The translations under genes were made by a program, and so were the position numbers. 46,510 nt of DNA from Dorea sp. CAG:317 (GTDB taxonomy: Bacteria > Bacillota > Clostridia > Lachnospirales > Lachnospiraceae): contig FR892673.1 of the NCBI GenBank assembly GCA_000433535.1, positions 47,503 through 94,012 of the forward strand, written 5' to 3'. The notes beneath the pieces were generated by a model. The model had not been told where the DNA came from and made no database searches. It saw only the letters and a program-made list of their open reading frames with translations. Of this stretch, positions 28,826 to 36,600 are shown one piece after another (position 1 is the first letter of the stretch; each line of letters begins with the position of its first letter).

Positions 28826-29218
28826 ATGAGCCAGTGGAAATTTGGAAAATTTGAAACAGAGATTGATTTTACGGACGTGGATTTTCTTGATCGGATTGAC
28901 GAGGGAAAGCAGTTAATGCAGGAAGCTGAAAATCATGTATTAAAGGTTGGAAAGAACTCGGATATTATCCGGTCACAGTGTGAGGTCTTTTATGCTTTCT
29001 TTGACCATGTTTTTGGGCGCGAGGCAAGAGAAGCCATGTTCGAGGGAAAAACAAGCCTTATGTTATGCGTCAAGGCAAGTGAGTCTCTGAGTGCGTTTGA
29101 ACACCAAGAAGCGGAAAAAATTGGTAGCACATACAAAAAGTACGAAGTGCAGAACCACGGAAACAGGCAGCAGAGAAGAGCGTACAATAAACAGAACCGG
29201 AAGAAGGGACATAAGTAA
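28826..29218 (+). CDS. tail assembly chaperone 1 (DUF6673-like)
   Basis: Protein of 130 residues: acidic N-terminus (FETEIDFTDVDFLDRID), helical middle (QCEVFYAFFDHVFGREAREAMFEGKTSLMLCVKASES) and a basic tail (NRQQRRAYNKQNRKKGHK). It lies between the major tail protein and Gp15 genes, the place of the G gene in lambda-type phages. The next gene starts at an overlapping TAATG, with no slippery site visible, so coupling rather than frameshifting is likely. Confidence 0.78.
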   Translation: MSQWKFGKFETEIDFTDVDFLDRIDEGKQLMQEAENHVLKVGKNSDIIRSQCEVFYAFFDHVFGREAREAMFEGKTSLMLCVKASESLSAFEHQEAEKIGSTYKKYEVQNHGNRQQRRAYNKQNRKKGHK

Positions 29219-29781
29219 TGCATATCCTCTACAGAGAGTTCCCGGAAAGTGTCAGAGTATCTGGAAAGAGCTATGATATCGAAACGGACTTCCGGGAATG
29301 GATAAGGTTTCTTGAACTTGCAGAAGACGAGGAAGTCCCGTGGCAGATTAAGGTGCAATTGATACTGCAGTGGTTTACGAGTGAAGTCCCCGAAGACATA
29401 GAACAAGCTATCTATGCTCTTGGGGACTTTTGTTCCGGTTATTCAGATTCGGATAATCAGGAAGAGGAGCGAGGGCGTACCAAACAGGTTTATTCCTTTG
29501 AACAGGACGCGGACTGCATATATACCGCATTCCGAGAGGTGTACGGTATTAATTTGCAGGCAGTGCCTTATATGCACTGGTGGGAGTTCCAGACATTGCT
29601 TTTAGGACTTCCGGAAAAGACGGAGATCAAACAGCGAATGATGTATCGGTCGATTGACCTTCGGGACATAAAAGATAAAAACGAGCGGAAGCGCGTGCAG
29701 AAGATCCAGAAATCTATTGCCATAAAGAAAAAGAAGAGGACGAGAAAGATGGATCCGTATGAGATTGGAGCGATGTTCTGA
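29218..29781 (+). CDS. tail assembly chaperone 2 (Gp15-like)
   Basis: Protein of 187 residues of the bacteriophage Gp15 family: SVRVSGKSYDIETDFREWIRFLELAED...YSFEQDADCIYTAFREVYGINLQAVPYMHWWEFQTLLLGLPEKTEIKQRMMYRSIDLRDIKDKNERKR, where HWWEF and the RxxDL region are the family marks. A Lys/Arg-rich tail follows. It is required for tape-measure handling during tail assembly. Overlaps the next ATG by 1 bp. Confidence 0.88.
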   Translation: MHILYREFPESVRVSGKSYDIETDFREWIRFLELAEDEEVPWQIKVQLILQWFTSEVPEDIEQAIYALGDFCSGYSDSDNQEEERGRTKQVYSFEQDADCIYTAFREVYGINLQAVPYMHWWEFQTLLLGLPEKTEIKQRMMYRSIDLRDIKDKNERKRVQKIQKSIAIKKKKRTRKMDPYEIGAMF

Positions 29782-29936
29782 TGATGAAGAAAAAAGTCCA
29801 GATACCAACAGAACGAAAGTGGTATGTCTGCCCATATTGCGGGAAGAATCTCGTAATACACGAAGATACTGCAGTATGTAATGGCGTGTTTATCCGGTGT
29901 AAAGAGTGTCGGAGAGAAGTTGAGATAAAGATATAA
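29781..29936 (+). CDS. Com-like zinc-ribbon protein, 51 residues
   Basis: MMKKKVQIPTERKWYVCPYCGKNLVIHEDTAVCNGVFIRCKECRREVEIKI has two CxxC knuckles and the strand layout of the Com/cysteine-rich KTR family, small RNA-binding-like proteins known from Mu. In this phage it lies between the chaperone and the tape measure genes. It is too short to be seen by many gene finders. The role here is unknown. Confidence 0.72.
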   Translation: MMKKKVQIPTERKWYVCPYCGKNLVIHEDTAVCNGVFIRCKECRREVEIKI

Positions 29937-29994
29937 GTATGATGCACATGTGAGCCGATGAGCCGTGCTATTTTCGAAAGGATGTGAAGATAGT

Positions 29995-32427
29995 ATGGCT
30001 GATGGCTATTTGAATTTTGATACAAAAATAAATGAGGCTGGTTTTAATAAGGGTATATCGAAGTTAAGTAATATTGCCCAAACCGGTCTAGGAGTTGTAA
30101 TCGGTAATATCGCAACGTCTGCTGTGCAGAAGATTGGGCGACTTGGTTCCGAATTGGTTGCTGGTCTTAATGAATCGTCTGCAGCATGGAAGACGTTCCA
30201 GGCTAACATGCAGATGAATGGAAAAACTGCAGATGAGATATCCAAAATAAAAGGAGAGTTGAAAGACTTTGCAGAACAAACGATCTATAGCGCATCGGAT
30301 ATGGCAAGTACATTTTCCCAGCTGGAAGCGGTAGGAACCAAGAATACAACCGCTCTTGTCAAAGGCTTTGGCGGTTTGGCGGCTGCCGCTTCAGATCCAA
30401 CGCAGGCCATGAAGACGTTGAGCCAGCAAGCAACACAGATGGCAGCTAAGCCAAAGATTGCATGGGAAGACTTTAAACTGATGGTAGAACAGACTCCGGC
30501 TGGTATCTCTGCAGTTGCAAAAACGATGGGAATGTCGACGCAAGAGCTGATTTCTAATGTACAGGATGGAAAGGTAAAAACAGAAGAGTTTTTTGATGCG
30601 ATTGCGAAGACAGGAACAAATGCAGATTTCACCGCGCTTGCTACACAGTATAAAACTATAGGACAAGCTACAGACGGGCTGATTGAGACGCTGACTGGAC
30701 AGTTGCAGCCGGCGTTTGACACATTGTCACAGGTCGGAATCAATGCAATTAGTGGAATTACGGACAAGATCAGCGCCGGCTCTCCCATAATCGAGAAATT
30801 AACAGTCACCGTAAATACGCTTGTCGATAAGCTTAACTCCATGTCTACGGAAGAGCTTGTGAACCTTGCCAAGATGGGCGGCTTGCTAGTAACAGCAGTT
30901 CCGGCATTAGCAGGAATCGGTAAGGGAATGGAAGTCGCAAGTACAGCGTCAGGAGCGTTCACCAGTGCGCTAAGTGGTATAGGAAATGGTGTAAAGAGCA
31001 TTCCTGGAAAATTTGATTCTGCAAAGAAATCAATCGGAGGACTCGGAAAAAGTTTCGGAACATTAGGAAGTGCTATCACGGGTCCATTCGATGTTATGAT
31101 GCCGAAAGTGACTGGAAGTGTCCGAAAGATTGGAAGTACCGTTGCGTCTCTTCCGGGTAAAATAGTTAGCCCGATAGGGAAGATAGGAAAAGCAGTTGCC
31201 GGGAAATTCCCAGGAATCACAAGTGCGTTTTCTGATTTCACGGGCTATTTAGGCACGTGGGGTGGAAATGTAGGATCTGCTCTTTCTGGAGTGCTTGGAA
31301 ATGTCGGAAAGTTTATGCCTGGTTTTGCTAAGCTTATGAACTTTGGTCTTGTTGCCGGTGTTCTTGTAGCTGGTCTTGGACTGCTTAACACGCAGTTTGG
31401 AGAGCAGACCAACACGCTTTTAACCACTATGCAGACCAAGGGACCGGAACTGATTACAAATTTCTGCAACGGAATTGTATCCGCACTTCCAAATTTGACA
31501 GCGCAAGGCGGGCAGATTCTTAATAATTTACTGCTGGCAATAACAGCTAATTTACCAGCTATTATTCAGGGAGGTATTGCTGTTGTCTCATCTCTGATTT
31601 CCGGGATTGCCCAGCAGCTTCCGACTTTAATCCCGACAGCGGTTAATCTGATTTTAACCTTGGCGTCTTCGTTGCTCAGTAATATTGATCAGATTATAGA
31701 TGCCGGAATTGATTTGCTTGTTGGTTTAGCACAAGGGCTTGTAAATGCGCTGCCACAGCTGATCAACAAAGCTCCTACGATTATCGGCCAGTTAGCTTCT
31801 GCCATTATTAGTAATCTGCCTAAAATCTTGCAAGCAGGTATAAAGATTCTGGGAATGTTAGCTACCGGTTTGATACAGGCTGTGCCACAGCTGATCAGTA
31901 AGATTCCATCAATTATTTCACAGATTAAAAATGCGTTTACATCAATTAATTGGGGAGAAGTAGGATCTAACATCATTAAAGGTATTGCTAATGGTCTGAA
32001 AAGTGCCGGAGGTGCAATCGTAGAAGCTGCAAAGAGTGCTGCAAAGAGTGCGCTGAACGCTGCAAAAGACTTCCTTGATATACATTCACCTTCAAGAGTA
32101 TTCCGAGACCAAGTCGGTAAAATGATGGCGCTTGGTATGGGCATAGGGTTTGATAAAAATGTGCCGATAAAGAGTATGAATGCAAGCTTAAAAACAGCTA
32201 TCGGAAGTTTGAAAGACAATGCCAGTACGGTATTGAGTGGTGGAGGCGTGAACAGAGGTGGTGTTGGCCGCATGAAAGCGTTGAGTGATGCTACAGATGG
32301 CATTGATTATGATCGTCTGGAGAGAATACAAATGAAGGCAGCGGACAAGATGGCGAAGAGACCGATCTATCTCGATAAAAACAGGATAGACAAGCCATTG
32401 CCGAAAGGAGCAGTACCAGTATGGTAA
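29995..32427 (+). CDS. tail tape measure protein
   Basis: Protein of 810 residues, the longest tail gene. It starts at ATG 29995 (MADGYLNFDTKINEAGFNKGISKLSNIAQ), a usual tape-measure N-terminus. DEISKIKGELKDFAEQTIYSASDMASTFSQLEAVG...PTQAMKTLSQQATQMAAKPKIAWEDFKLMVEQTPAGISAVAKTMGMS is the conserved tape-measure region. A hydrophobic stretch around 450-640 gives the membrane-active part, and a helical DIHSPSRVFRDQVGKMM motif lies near the end. The ribosome site upstream is AAAGGATGTG. A long reverse open frame in the same DNA is a composition artefact. Confidence 0.92.
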   Translation: MADGYLNFDTKINEAGFNKGISKLSNIAQTGLGVVIGNIATSAVQKIGRLGSELVAGLNESSAAWKTFQANMQMNGKTADEISKIKGELKDFAEQTIYSASDMASTFSQLEAVGTKNTTALVKGFGGLAAAASDPTQAMKTLSQQATQMAAKPKIAWEDFKLMVEQTPAGISAVAKTMGMSTQELISNVQDGKVKTEEFFDAIAKTGTNADFTALATQYKTIGQATDGLIETLTGQLQPAFDTLSQVGINAISGITDKISAGSPIIEKLTVTVNTLVDKLNSMSTEELVNLAKMGGLLVTAVPALAGIGKGMEVASTASGAFTSALSGIGNGVKSIPGKFDSAKKSIGGLGKSFGTLGSAITGPFDVMMPKVTGSVRKIGSTVASLPGKIVSPIGKIGKAVAGKFPGITSAFSDFTGYLGTWGGNVGSALSGVLGNVGKFMPGFAKLMNFGLVAGVLVAGLGLLNTQFGEQTNTLLTTMQTKGPELITNFCNGIVSALPNLTAQGGQILNNLLLAITANLPAIIQGGIAVVSSLISGIAQQLPTLIPTAVNLILTLASSLLSNIDQIIDAGIDLLVGLAQGLVNALPQLINKAPTIIGQLASAIISNLPKILQAGIKILGMLATGLIQAVPQLISKIPSIISQIKNAFTSINWGEVGSNIIKGIANGLKSAGGAIVEAAKSAAKSALNAAKDFLDIHSPSRVFRDQVGKMMALGMGIGFDKNVPIKSMNASLKTAIGSLKDNASTVLSGGGVNRGGVGRMKALSDATDGIDYDRLERIQMKAADKMAKRPIYLDKNRIDKPLPKGAVPVW

Positions 32428-33206
32428 AAGCATATTATAAAAACAGTAAAGGCGAGGTGCTTTGGCTGACCAAGGCACCTTTTAAAACTGTGGAGTCGGA
32501 CTGGTTCGATTCGAGTTGGGAGGACTCCACAGATGGATATGAGAAAACAGTATCTATAGATGTCTTCGGAAAACGAGAAGAATTTATATCCAATATGGAA
32601 AAGTTGTACAGGGTGATATCATACGATTCTGAGGTTGGAGTTCTTGGACGACTGTACGTGAACGATACATTTCTTCCGTGCCAGATTATTCGGACGGAAA
32701 AGAACGGATGGAAAGGATATGTATACAGTGAGGTAGAATTAACGTTTTGGGCACCGGAACTTTCGTGGATCACAGAAGTTAAAAAGAGTTTCTATCCACA
32801 GACTATTGCGAAAGCGGCAGACGGATTGGATTTCCCGTTTGATTTTCCTTTTGATTTCGCAAACGAGAAAAGGGGATCAGAAGTATTCGAGGTTGATCAT
32901 ATCATTTCTTCTGATTTTGAAATGACAATATATGGTCCCTGTGTGAACCCTAGGGTATTAATAAACGGATATCCTTATGAGGTTTTAACCACGTTAGAGG
33001 CTGGGGAATATCTTGTAATTGATAGTTCTGAACAGACCGTTGTAAAGCATTTAAATAATGGTTTGACGTCTGACTTATTCGATGCACGGGGCTACGAATA
33101 TTCCATCTTTGAAAAGATTCCATGCGGAATGATTAGGGTGAACTGGCCCGGTGACTATGGTATTGATTTAGTTCTGTATTTAAAGAGGAGGGAAGCAGCA
33201 TGGTAA
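32421..33206 (+). CDS. distal tail protein (Dit-like)
   Basis: Protein of 261 residues after the tape measure, overlapping it by 7 bp. SKGEVLWLTKAPFKTVESDWFDSSWED and EVGVLGRLYVNDTFLPCQIIRTEKNGWKGYVYSEVELTFWAPELSWI are the Dit N-terminal ring domain pattern, and the C-terminal half (VFEVDHIISSDFEMTIYGPCVNPRVLINGYPYEV) is the galectin-like domain. It forms the hub of the tail tip. Confidence 0.85.
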   Translation: MVKAYYKNSKGEVLWLTKAPFKTVESDWFDSSWEDSTDGYEKTVSIDVFGKREEFISNMEKLYRVISYDSEVGVLGRLYVNDTFLPCQIIRTEKNGWKGYVYSEVELTFWAPELSWITEVKKSFYPQTIAKAADGLDFPFDFPFDFANEKRGSEVFEVDHIISSDFEMTIYGPCVNPRVLINGYPYEVLTTLEAGEYLVIDSSEQTVVKHLNNGLTSDLFDARGYEYSIFEKIPCGMIRVNWPGDYGIDLVLYLKRREAAW

Positions 33207-34192
33207 TACTTGCAACGAGAGATCGAGAAATCGGCGCAAGACCGCTAAGGGATGCCAACTGCAGTTTTGATGCGAATAGCAATAAGACTTTTTCCGTGCA
33301 GATTGCAAGAGCATACTGGACAGAAGACATGACCTTTGGAAATCTCGTATATGTTCCAAATACAGAGTTTGGTGGAATTATCGGAAATGTATTGACAAGT
33401 ACTGCTCTTGATTATGTAGAGCTAAAAGGCTATACGTGGCGTGGGCGGATGGATAAGAAGATCATACAGCCTCCGAACGGACAGGACTATAAACGAGTAT
33501 CCGGTGAACTAAATACAGTGCTGAAGGCGCTGATCGAGCCGGAGTTTGACGGTTTATATGTTGTTCCTACAATAGATACCGGGGTGACGGTTTCCAATTA
33601 TAAATTTGACCGATATTGTACGTTATTAGATGGTGTCACAAAAATGCTCTACAGCAAAGGGTATCGGTTAGATATCCGGCACCGGAGAGAGCAGGGGACG
33701 ACCGGCTATATATCGGTCTGTGCAGTCCCGATTCAGGATTACTCGAAAGAGATTGAATTGTCTAAGGACTCTGGGCTTACTTATACGATGGACGATAAAA
33801 GGAACGGAGTCAATCATCTGATTGTTGCTGGTAAGGGTGAATTGCAGGAAAGAAACGTGCTGCATCTATATGTACATCCGGATGGCAGCATTAAAAAGAC
33901 GCAATATTACAAGGGACTCGATGAGATTGCAGAAGTCTACGAAAATACGTCCACAGAGACAGACCAGCTAGAGAGCCAGTCTAAAGATAAGCTTTTAGAA
34001 CTTTGTAGTAAAAAGACGTTTGGAATGGATATAGATAGACTCGGACTGGAAGTATCTATAGGAGATATTGTCGGAGGGCGAGACTACCTTACTGGCATGT
34101 ATATGGCGAAGCCAATAGAGAACATTATTTACGAAGTTACTAACAGAATAGAATCAAAGATCTACGAGCTGGAAGGAGAGAATGAAGAATGA
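33200..34192 (+). CDS. tail-associated protein, ReqiPepy6 Gp37-like
   Basis: Protein of 330 residues. MVILATRDREIGARPLRDANCSFDANSNKTFSVQIARAYWTEDMTFGNLVYVPNTEFGGIIGNV... and TLLDGVTKMLYSKGYRLDIRHRREQGTTGYISVCAVPIQDYSKEI...YTMDDKRNGVNHLIVAGKGEL match the siphovirus Gp37-like tail family (baseplate hub/Tal position). It overlaps Dit by 7 bp and the receptor-binding gene by 4 bp, so the tip genes are co-translated. No peptidase motif is seen. Confidence 0.82.
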   Translation: MVILATRDREIGARPLRDANCSFDANSNKTFSVQIARAYWTEDMTFGNLVYVPNTEFGGIIGNVLTSTALDYVELKGYTWRGRMDKKIIQPPNGQDYKRVSGELNTVLKALIEPEFDGLYVVPTIDTGVTVSNYKFDRYCTLLDGVTKMLYSKGYRLDIRHRREQGTTGYISVCAVPIQDYSKEIELSKDSGLTYTMDDKRNGVNHLIVAGKGELQERNVLHLYVHPDGSIKKTQYYKGLDEIAEVYENTSTETDQLESQSKDKLLELCSKKTFGMDIDRLGLEVSIGDIVGGRDYLTGMYMAKPIENIIYEVTNRIESKIYELEGENEE

Positions 34193-34953
34193 AGATAGTA
34201 AGCGGAAAGACTGGAACGCCACATGTGACATCGGAGCAGTTCCGGCAGATCATAGATGGAACCGTTGGGCAGGGAAGCTATATTTTAACATCCGGAGAAA
34301 ACTTAGAACCGGAGTTAGCATCTAACAATATGCTTAAGATCAGAGGCGGAATGATGTCACATCATGGAAATATATCTTGTGTGGACCTTAATACCTACGA
34401 TGAAGTTACTCTTACGAATGGAAGTCAAGGGGTAAAGAGAATTGACCTTATTGTAAATCGATACACAAGAAATGATGAAACCGGACTTGAGAAAAATGAG
34501 TGGGTAGTAATTATTGGCACGCCGGATGCATCTAATCCGAAAGTACCGCAGCATACCATTGGCAATCTGCAGAATGGAGATTTGATTGATGATTGTCCGG
34601 TATTTGAAGTGCATTATGATGGGATTAATGTCACAGAGGTTAAAAAACTGCTCCCAGTGATGAGTAATTTGGAGTTACTAAATGGCAATATGAAAAAGCT
34701 GATTATTAAGAAAACATACTCTAATCGAATTAATGTTGCGGCAGGACAAAGGAGCGTGACATCTATTGTAATTGATGCTATTGACGGATATACCGCCATA
34801 ATCGCAAATGTTTATTCTAGCCACGCCACAACTATAACATCAGACGTTAACATAGTGAGTAACAGTGTGCGTTTTTACTTTGATGCAAAATCAGCTAACA
34901 CGCCCGAAACGTTTGATGCTTCGGTTATTTATTTAAGAAATGATGTATTGTAA
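34189..34953 (+). CDS. receptor-binding / tail tip protein with switchable C-terminus
   Basis: Protein of 254 residues. Residues 1-165 are constant: MKIVSGKTGTPHVTSEQFRQIIDGTVGQGSYILTSGENL..., an N-terminal domain of baseplate upper or tail tip proteins. At SNLELLNG (about 158-167) it crosses the 14-bp repeat (34675-34688). Residues after it (88 aa, MKKLIIKKTYSNRINVAAGQRSVTSIVID...FDASVIYLRNDVL) form a variable beta-rich module. A homologous module lies in reverse at 35203..35520 behind the same repeat in the same codon phase. The C-terminus is probably the host-binding part and can change by inversion. Confidence 0.85.
   Translation: MKIVSGKTGTPHVTSEQFRQIIDGTVGQGSYILTSGENLEPELASNNMLKIRGGMMSHHGNISCVDLNTYDEVTLTNGSQGVKRIDLIVNRYTRNDETGLEKNEWVVIIGTPDASNPKVPQHTIGNLQNGDLIDDCPVFEVHYDGINVTEVKKLLPVMSNLELLNGNMKKLIIKKTYSNRINVAAGQRSVTSIVIDAIDGYTAIIANVYSSHATTITSDVNIVSNSVRFYFDAKSANTPETFDASVIYLRNDVL
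34675..34688 (+). repeat. left inversion site (14-bp repeat)
   Basis: TTACTAAATGGCAA inside the receptor-binding gene, read as codons L-L-N-G. The exact reverse complement lies at 35507-35520. It marks the border of the variable module. Confidence 0.75.
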
Positions 34954-35202
34954 TTATTTCCACCGTCCGATTGCTTGCCAACATATTATACTTTCAAAAT
35001 CAGAACCACCACTTCTGATAAGTCTTACAGTGAAATCTTTCTTATTCAAAGAGGATGTTGTTAATAGTAACAAAGAATAACTATTATTGTACGGTATAGC
35101 TTGTACGGAACAAGGTGTAAGACTTTCTACAGGGAAGGTTCTTGTGTAAGACCTGCTCACATAAAACTCACCGAATTTCGGATCGCCACTTGCAAATGTA
35201 AA
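34954..35202 (-). pseudogene. partial reversed tail-tip module (remnant cassette)
   Basis: On the minus strand, FTFASGDPKFGEFYVSRSYTRTFPVES...SGGSDFESIICWQAIGRWK ends at a TAA facing the receptor-binding stop. The closing WQAIGRWK is typical of tail fibre ends. It has no start or ribosome site; an internal ATG (at 35160 in the alternative frame start) is not convincing. It continues in frame after the TAG that ends the neighbouring module. It may be an older tip truncated by recombination. A partial match to the repeat (TTAC...GCAAGT) lies at its left border on the minus strand. Confidence 0.5.
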
Positions 35203-35520
35203 CTAGTTACATATGCTATCTTTTATATAAATCATTCTCAAAAATAACTTTACTTTAGCTGTTTCGTTTTTGAAATTTTTAATTGAAAATTCTACGATAT
35301 CTTCGCCAGTGGGAGTATAAATTCTGAATAAATTACAAAAAGAAGAATTGATTCCACCAATAGTCGAATTTCCCAAGTAACCATACCAAATAGTCCTGTT
35401 GTATCCAGGTATAACAGGTACTTCTATGCTTGATGATATAAAGTCATTTGCAGGTATTGTAATATTGTCTTTTTGGTATGATTTGATTAACACTAAACGA
35501 TCCAACTTGCCATTTAGTAA
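35203..35520 (-). CDS. silent inverted tail-tip cassette
   Basis: Minus-strand open frame NGKLDRLVLIKSYQKDNITIPANDFISSSIEV...FLRMIYIKDSICN, about 100 residues, parallel in pattern to the expressed module (KKLIIKKTYSNRINVAAGQ...). It begins at the second copy of the repeat (35507-35520) in the same phase (TTA CTA AAT GGC AA); a TAA stop lies directly upstream, and it has no ribosome site. So it cannot be expressed as it stands. Inversion between the two repeats would join it in frame to the first 165 residues of the receptor-binding protein. Confidence 0.75.
   Translation of the reverse strand, partial: LLNGKLDRLVLIKSYQKDNITIPANDFISSSIEVPVIPGYNRTIWYGYLGNSTIGGINSSFCNLFRIYTPTGEDIVEFSIKNFKNETAKVKLFLRMIYIKDSICN
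35507..35520 (-). repeat. right inversion site (14-bp repeat)
   Basis: TTGCCATTTAGTAA, the exact reverse complement of 34675-34688. Just outside it lies TATACGTAACT (35530-35540), also found upstream of the tyrosine recombinase at 15602-15612. Confidence 0.75.
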
Positions 35521-35548
35521 TTAAAAAATTATACGTAACTTGTCAACC

Positions 35549-35576
35549 AAGAGCCAATACAGGCTCTTATTTTATT
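35549..35576 (+). terminator. terminator after the inversion cassette
   Basis: AAGAGCC (35549-35555) pairs with GGCTCTT (35562-35568), followed by ATTTTATT. It lies outside the invertible segment, so either orientation of the cassette would end here. Confidence 0.8.
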
Positions 35577-35615
35577 GCCTTGCCGGTGGCAGATTACCGG
35601 CAGAAAGGAGATAAG

Positions 35616-35999
35616 ATGCAGCTAAGATTTAACGATGGTACTACGCTTGCCATTCAAAAAGCTACAGAGCTTGGCGGTGGCTTGCAAGTGCTGGTTGCCG
35701 GGACGACACCGGAAGAACTTAGAAAATTGTTTACGGATCCGATCAAGACCGCGAAAATGACCGTGACAGAACGGGGTCAGGTGTTGGGAGAGTACGAAAA
35801 TTACACTGAGTTTTACCGTACAGAAGAATACGCTGGGAAGATTTACGGAATCGTGGTAAACAAAGTCGGAGAATCTGTAGAGGAGCGCCTTGCCAGTGCA
35901 GAACAGACCATAGAGCAGACCAATACAGATATGCAGATGGCAATCGCAGAACTTACAATGCTTATTGCGTCCATGCAGGGAGGTGGTACTAGTGTTTAA
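35616..35999 (+). CDS. phage tail-region protein, 127 residues
   Basis: Begins at ATG 35616 behind AGAAAGGAGATAAG. The N-terminal half is a beta domain (MQLRFNDGTTLAIQKATELGGGLQVLVAGTTPEELRKLFTDPIKTAKMTVTERGQVLGEYENYTEF); the C-terminal half is a coiled coil (SVEERLASAEQTIEQTNTDMQMAIAELTMLIASM). Such proteins are common after tail fibre genes in Firmicute phages, and the function is unknown. It comes after the terminator, so it needs read-through or an own promoter. Confidence 0.7.
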   Translation: MQLRFNDGTTLAIQKATELGGGLQVLVAGTTPEELRKLFTDPIKTAKMTVTERGQVLGEYENYTEFYRTEEYAGKIYGIVVNKVGESVEERLASAEQTIEQTNTDMQMAIAELTMLIASMQGGGTSV

Positions 36000-36129
36000 T
36001 GAAAATAGCGTAATTGTAAAAACATGGGTAGAGCTGGTAAGAAATGGGACGTATCAAAAAGAAAACGTACCAAATATTAGTAACTTAAAGGAAATTGTAT
36101 TTAGAGTATTAGAAACGGAGGACTTATAA
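35992..36129 (+). CDS. small phage protein (paralog 1), 45 residues
   Basis: GTG start behind GGGAGGTGGTACTA, overlapping the previous gene. MFNENSVIVKTWVELVRNGTYQKENVPNISNLKEIVFRVLETEDL. The pattern VKTWV.LV..GTY....VP...NL is repeated in the next gene. It sits in the XkdX-like position between tail fibre and lysis genes. The role is unknown. Confidence 0.65.
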   Translation: MFNENSVIVKTWVELVRNGTYQKENVPNISNLKEIVFRVLETEDL

Positions 36130-36130
36130 T

Positions 36131-36268
36131 ATGACATTTTCAAAAGACAGTATTTTAGTAAAAACATGGGTGAGTTTAGTATTAACAGGGACATTCACTT
36201 TAGAACAGGTGCCGAAGCTTTTCAATCTTAAAAGTGTCGTATCTGAAATTGTAAATAGCTTAATGTAG
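36131..36268 (+). CDS. small phage protein (paralog 2), 45 residues
   Basis: MTFSKDSILVKTWVSLVLTGTFTLEQVPKLFNLKSVVSEIVNSLM begins 1 bp after the previous stop, behind AACGGAGGAC. It is the same length as its neighbour and shares VKTWV, LV, GT and NL positions, so it is a tandem duplication that has diverged. The function is unknown. Confidence 0.65.
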   Translation: MTFSKDSILVKTWVSLVLTGTFTLEQVPKLFNLKSVVSEIVNSLM

Positions 36269-36278
36269 GAGGTACAAC

Positions 36279-36587
36279 ATGGATACACCAATTGATAGAG
36301 CAGAGCACGAAGAGTTCAAGCGCAGGATGGAAGACGAGCATAAGCGAATTAACCACCGTCTTACGGACTTGGAAGAAACCGTGCGACAAATTGGAGAACT
36401 TACCACCAGTGTGCACAGCTTAGCACAGAGCGTGGAGCAGTTGGTTAAGTCCCAGAACCGACAGGAGAGCCGGTTGGAAGAACTGGAAAACAGGGACGGG
36501 GACACATGGCGCAAGGTTAAGTGGTACTTATTAACATTAGCGATCGGAGCAGTGTTTGGGCTTTTGGTCGCACAGATTGGACTCTAA
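36279..36587 (+). CDS. XhlA-like hemolysin/holin accessory protein
   Basis: Protein of 102 residues. A coiled coil (about 8-72: EEFKRRMEDEHKRINHRLTDLEETVRQIGELTTSVHSLAQSVEQLVKSQNRQESRLEELE) is followed by one membrane span (about 80-101, WYLLTLAIGAVFGLLVAQIGL). This matches the XhlA family that works with the holin in lysis. It starts behind GTAGGAGGTAC, first gene of the lysis module. Confidence 0.85.
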   Translation: MDTPIDRAEHEEFKRRMEDEHKRINHRLTDLEETVRQIGELTTSVHSLAQSVEQLVKSQNRQESRLEELENRDGDTWRKVKWYLLTLAIGAVFGLLVAQIGL

Positions 36588-36600
36588 GAGGAGGGATAGC

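Noticed and set aside
29211..29222. Tail chaperone pair examined for a programmed frameshift
   Set aside because: The genes meet at an overlapping TAATG; no slippery heptamer is seen in the right phase.
30285..31241. Long minus-strand open frame (318 codons) inside the tape measure gene
   Set aside because: Its composition is that of a shadow of the alanine/glycine-rich tape measure repeat; no ribosome site or recognisable domain, and the plus-strand gene is certain.
31689..32303. Minus-strand open frame of 204 codons in the tape measure 3' half
   Set aside because: Shadow frame without start signals; proline/serine-rich composition reflects the opposite strand.
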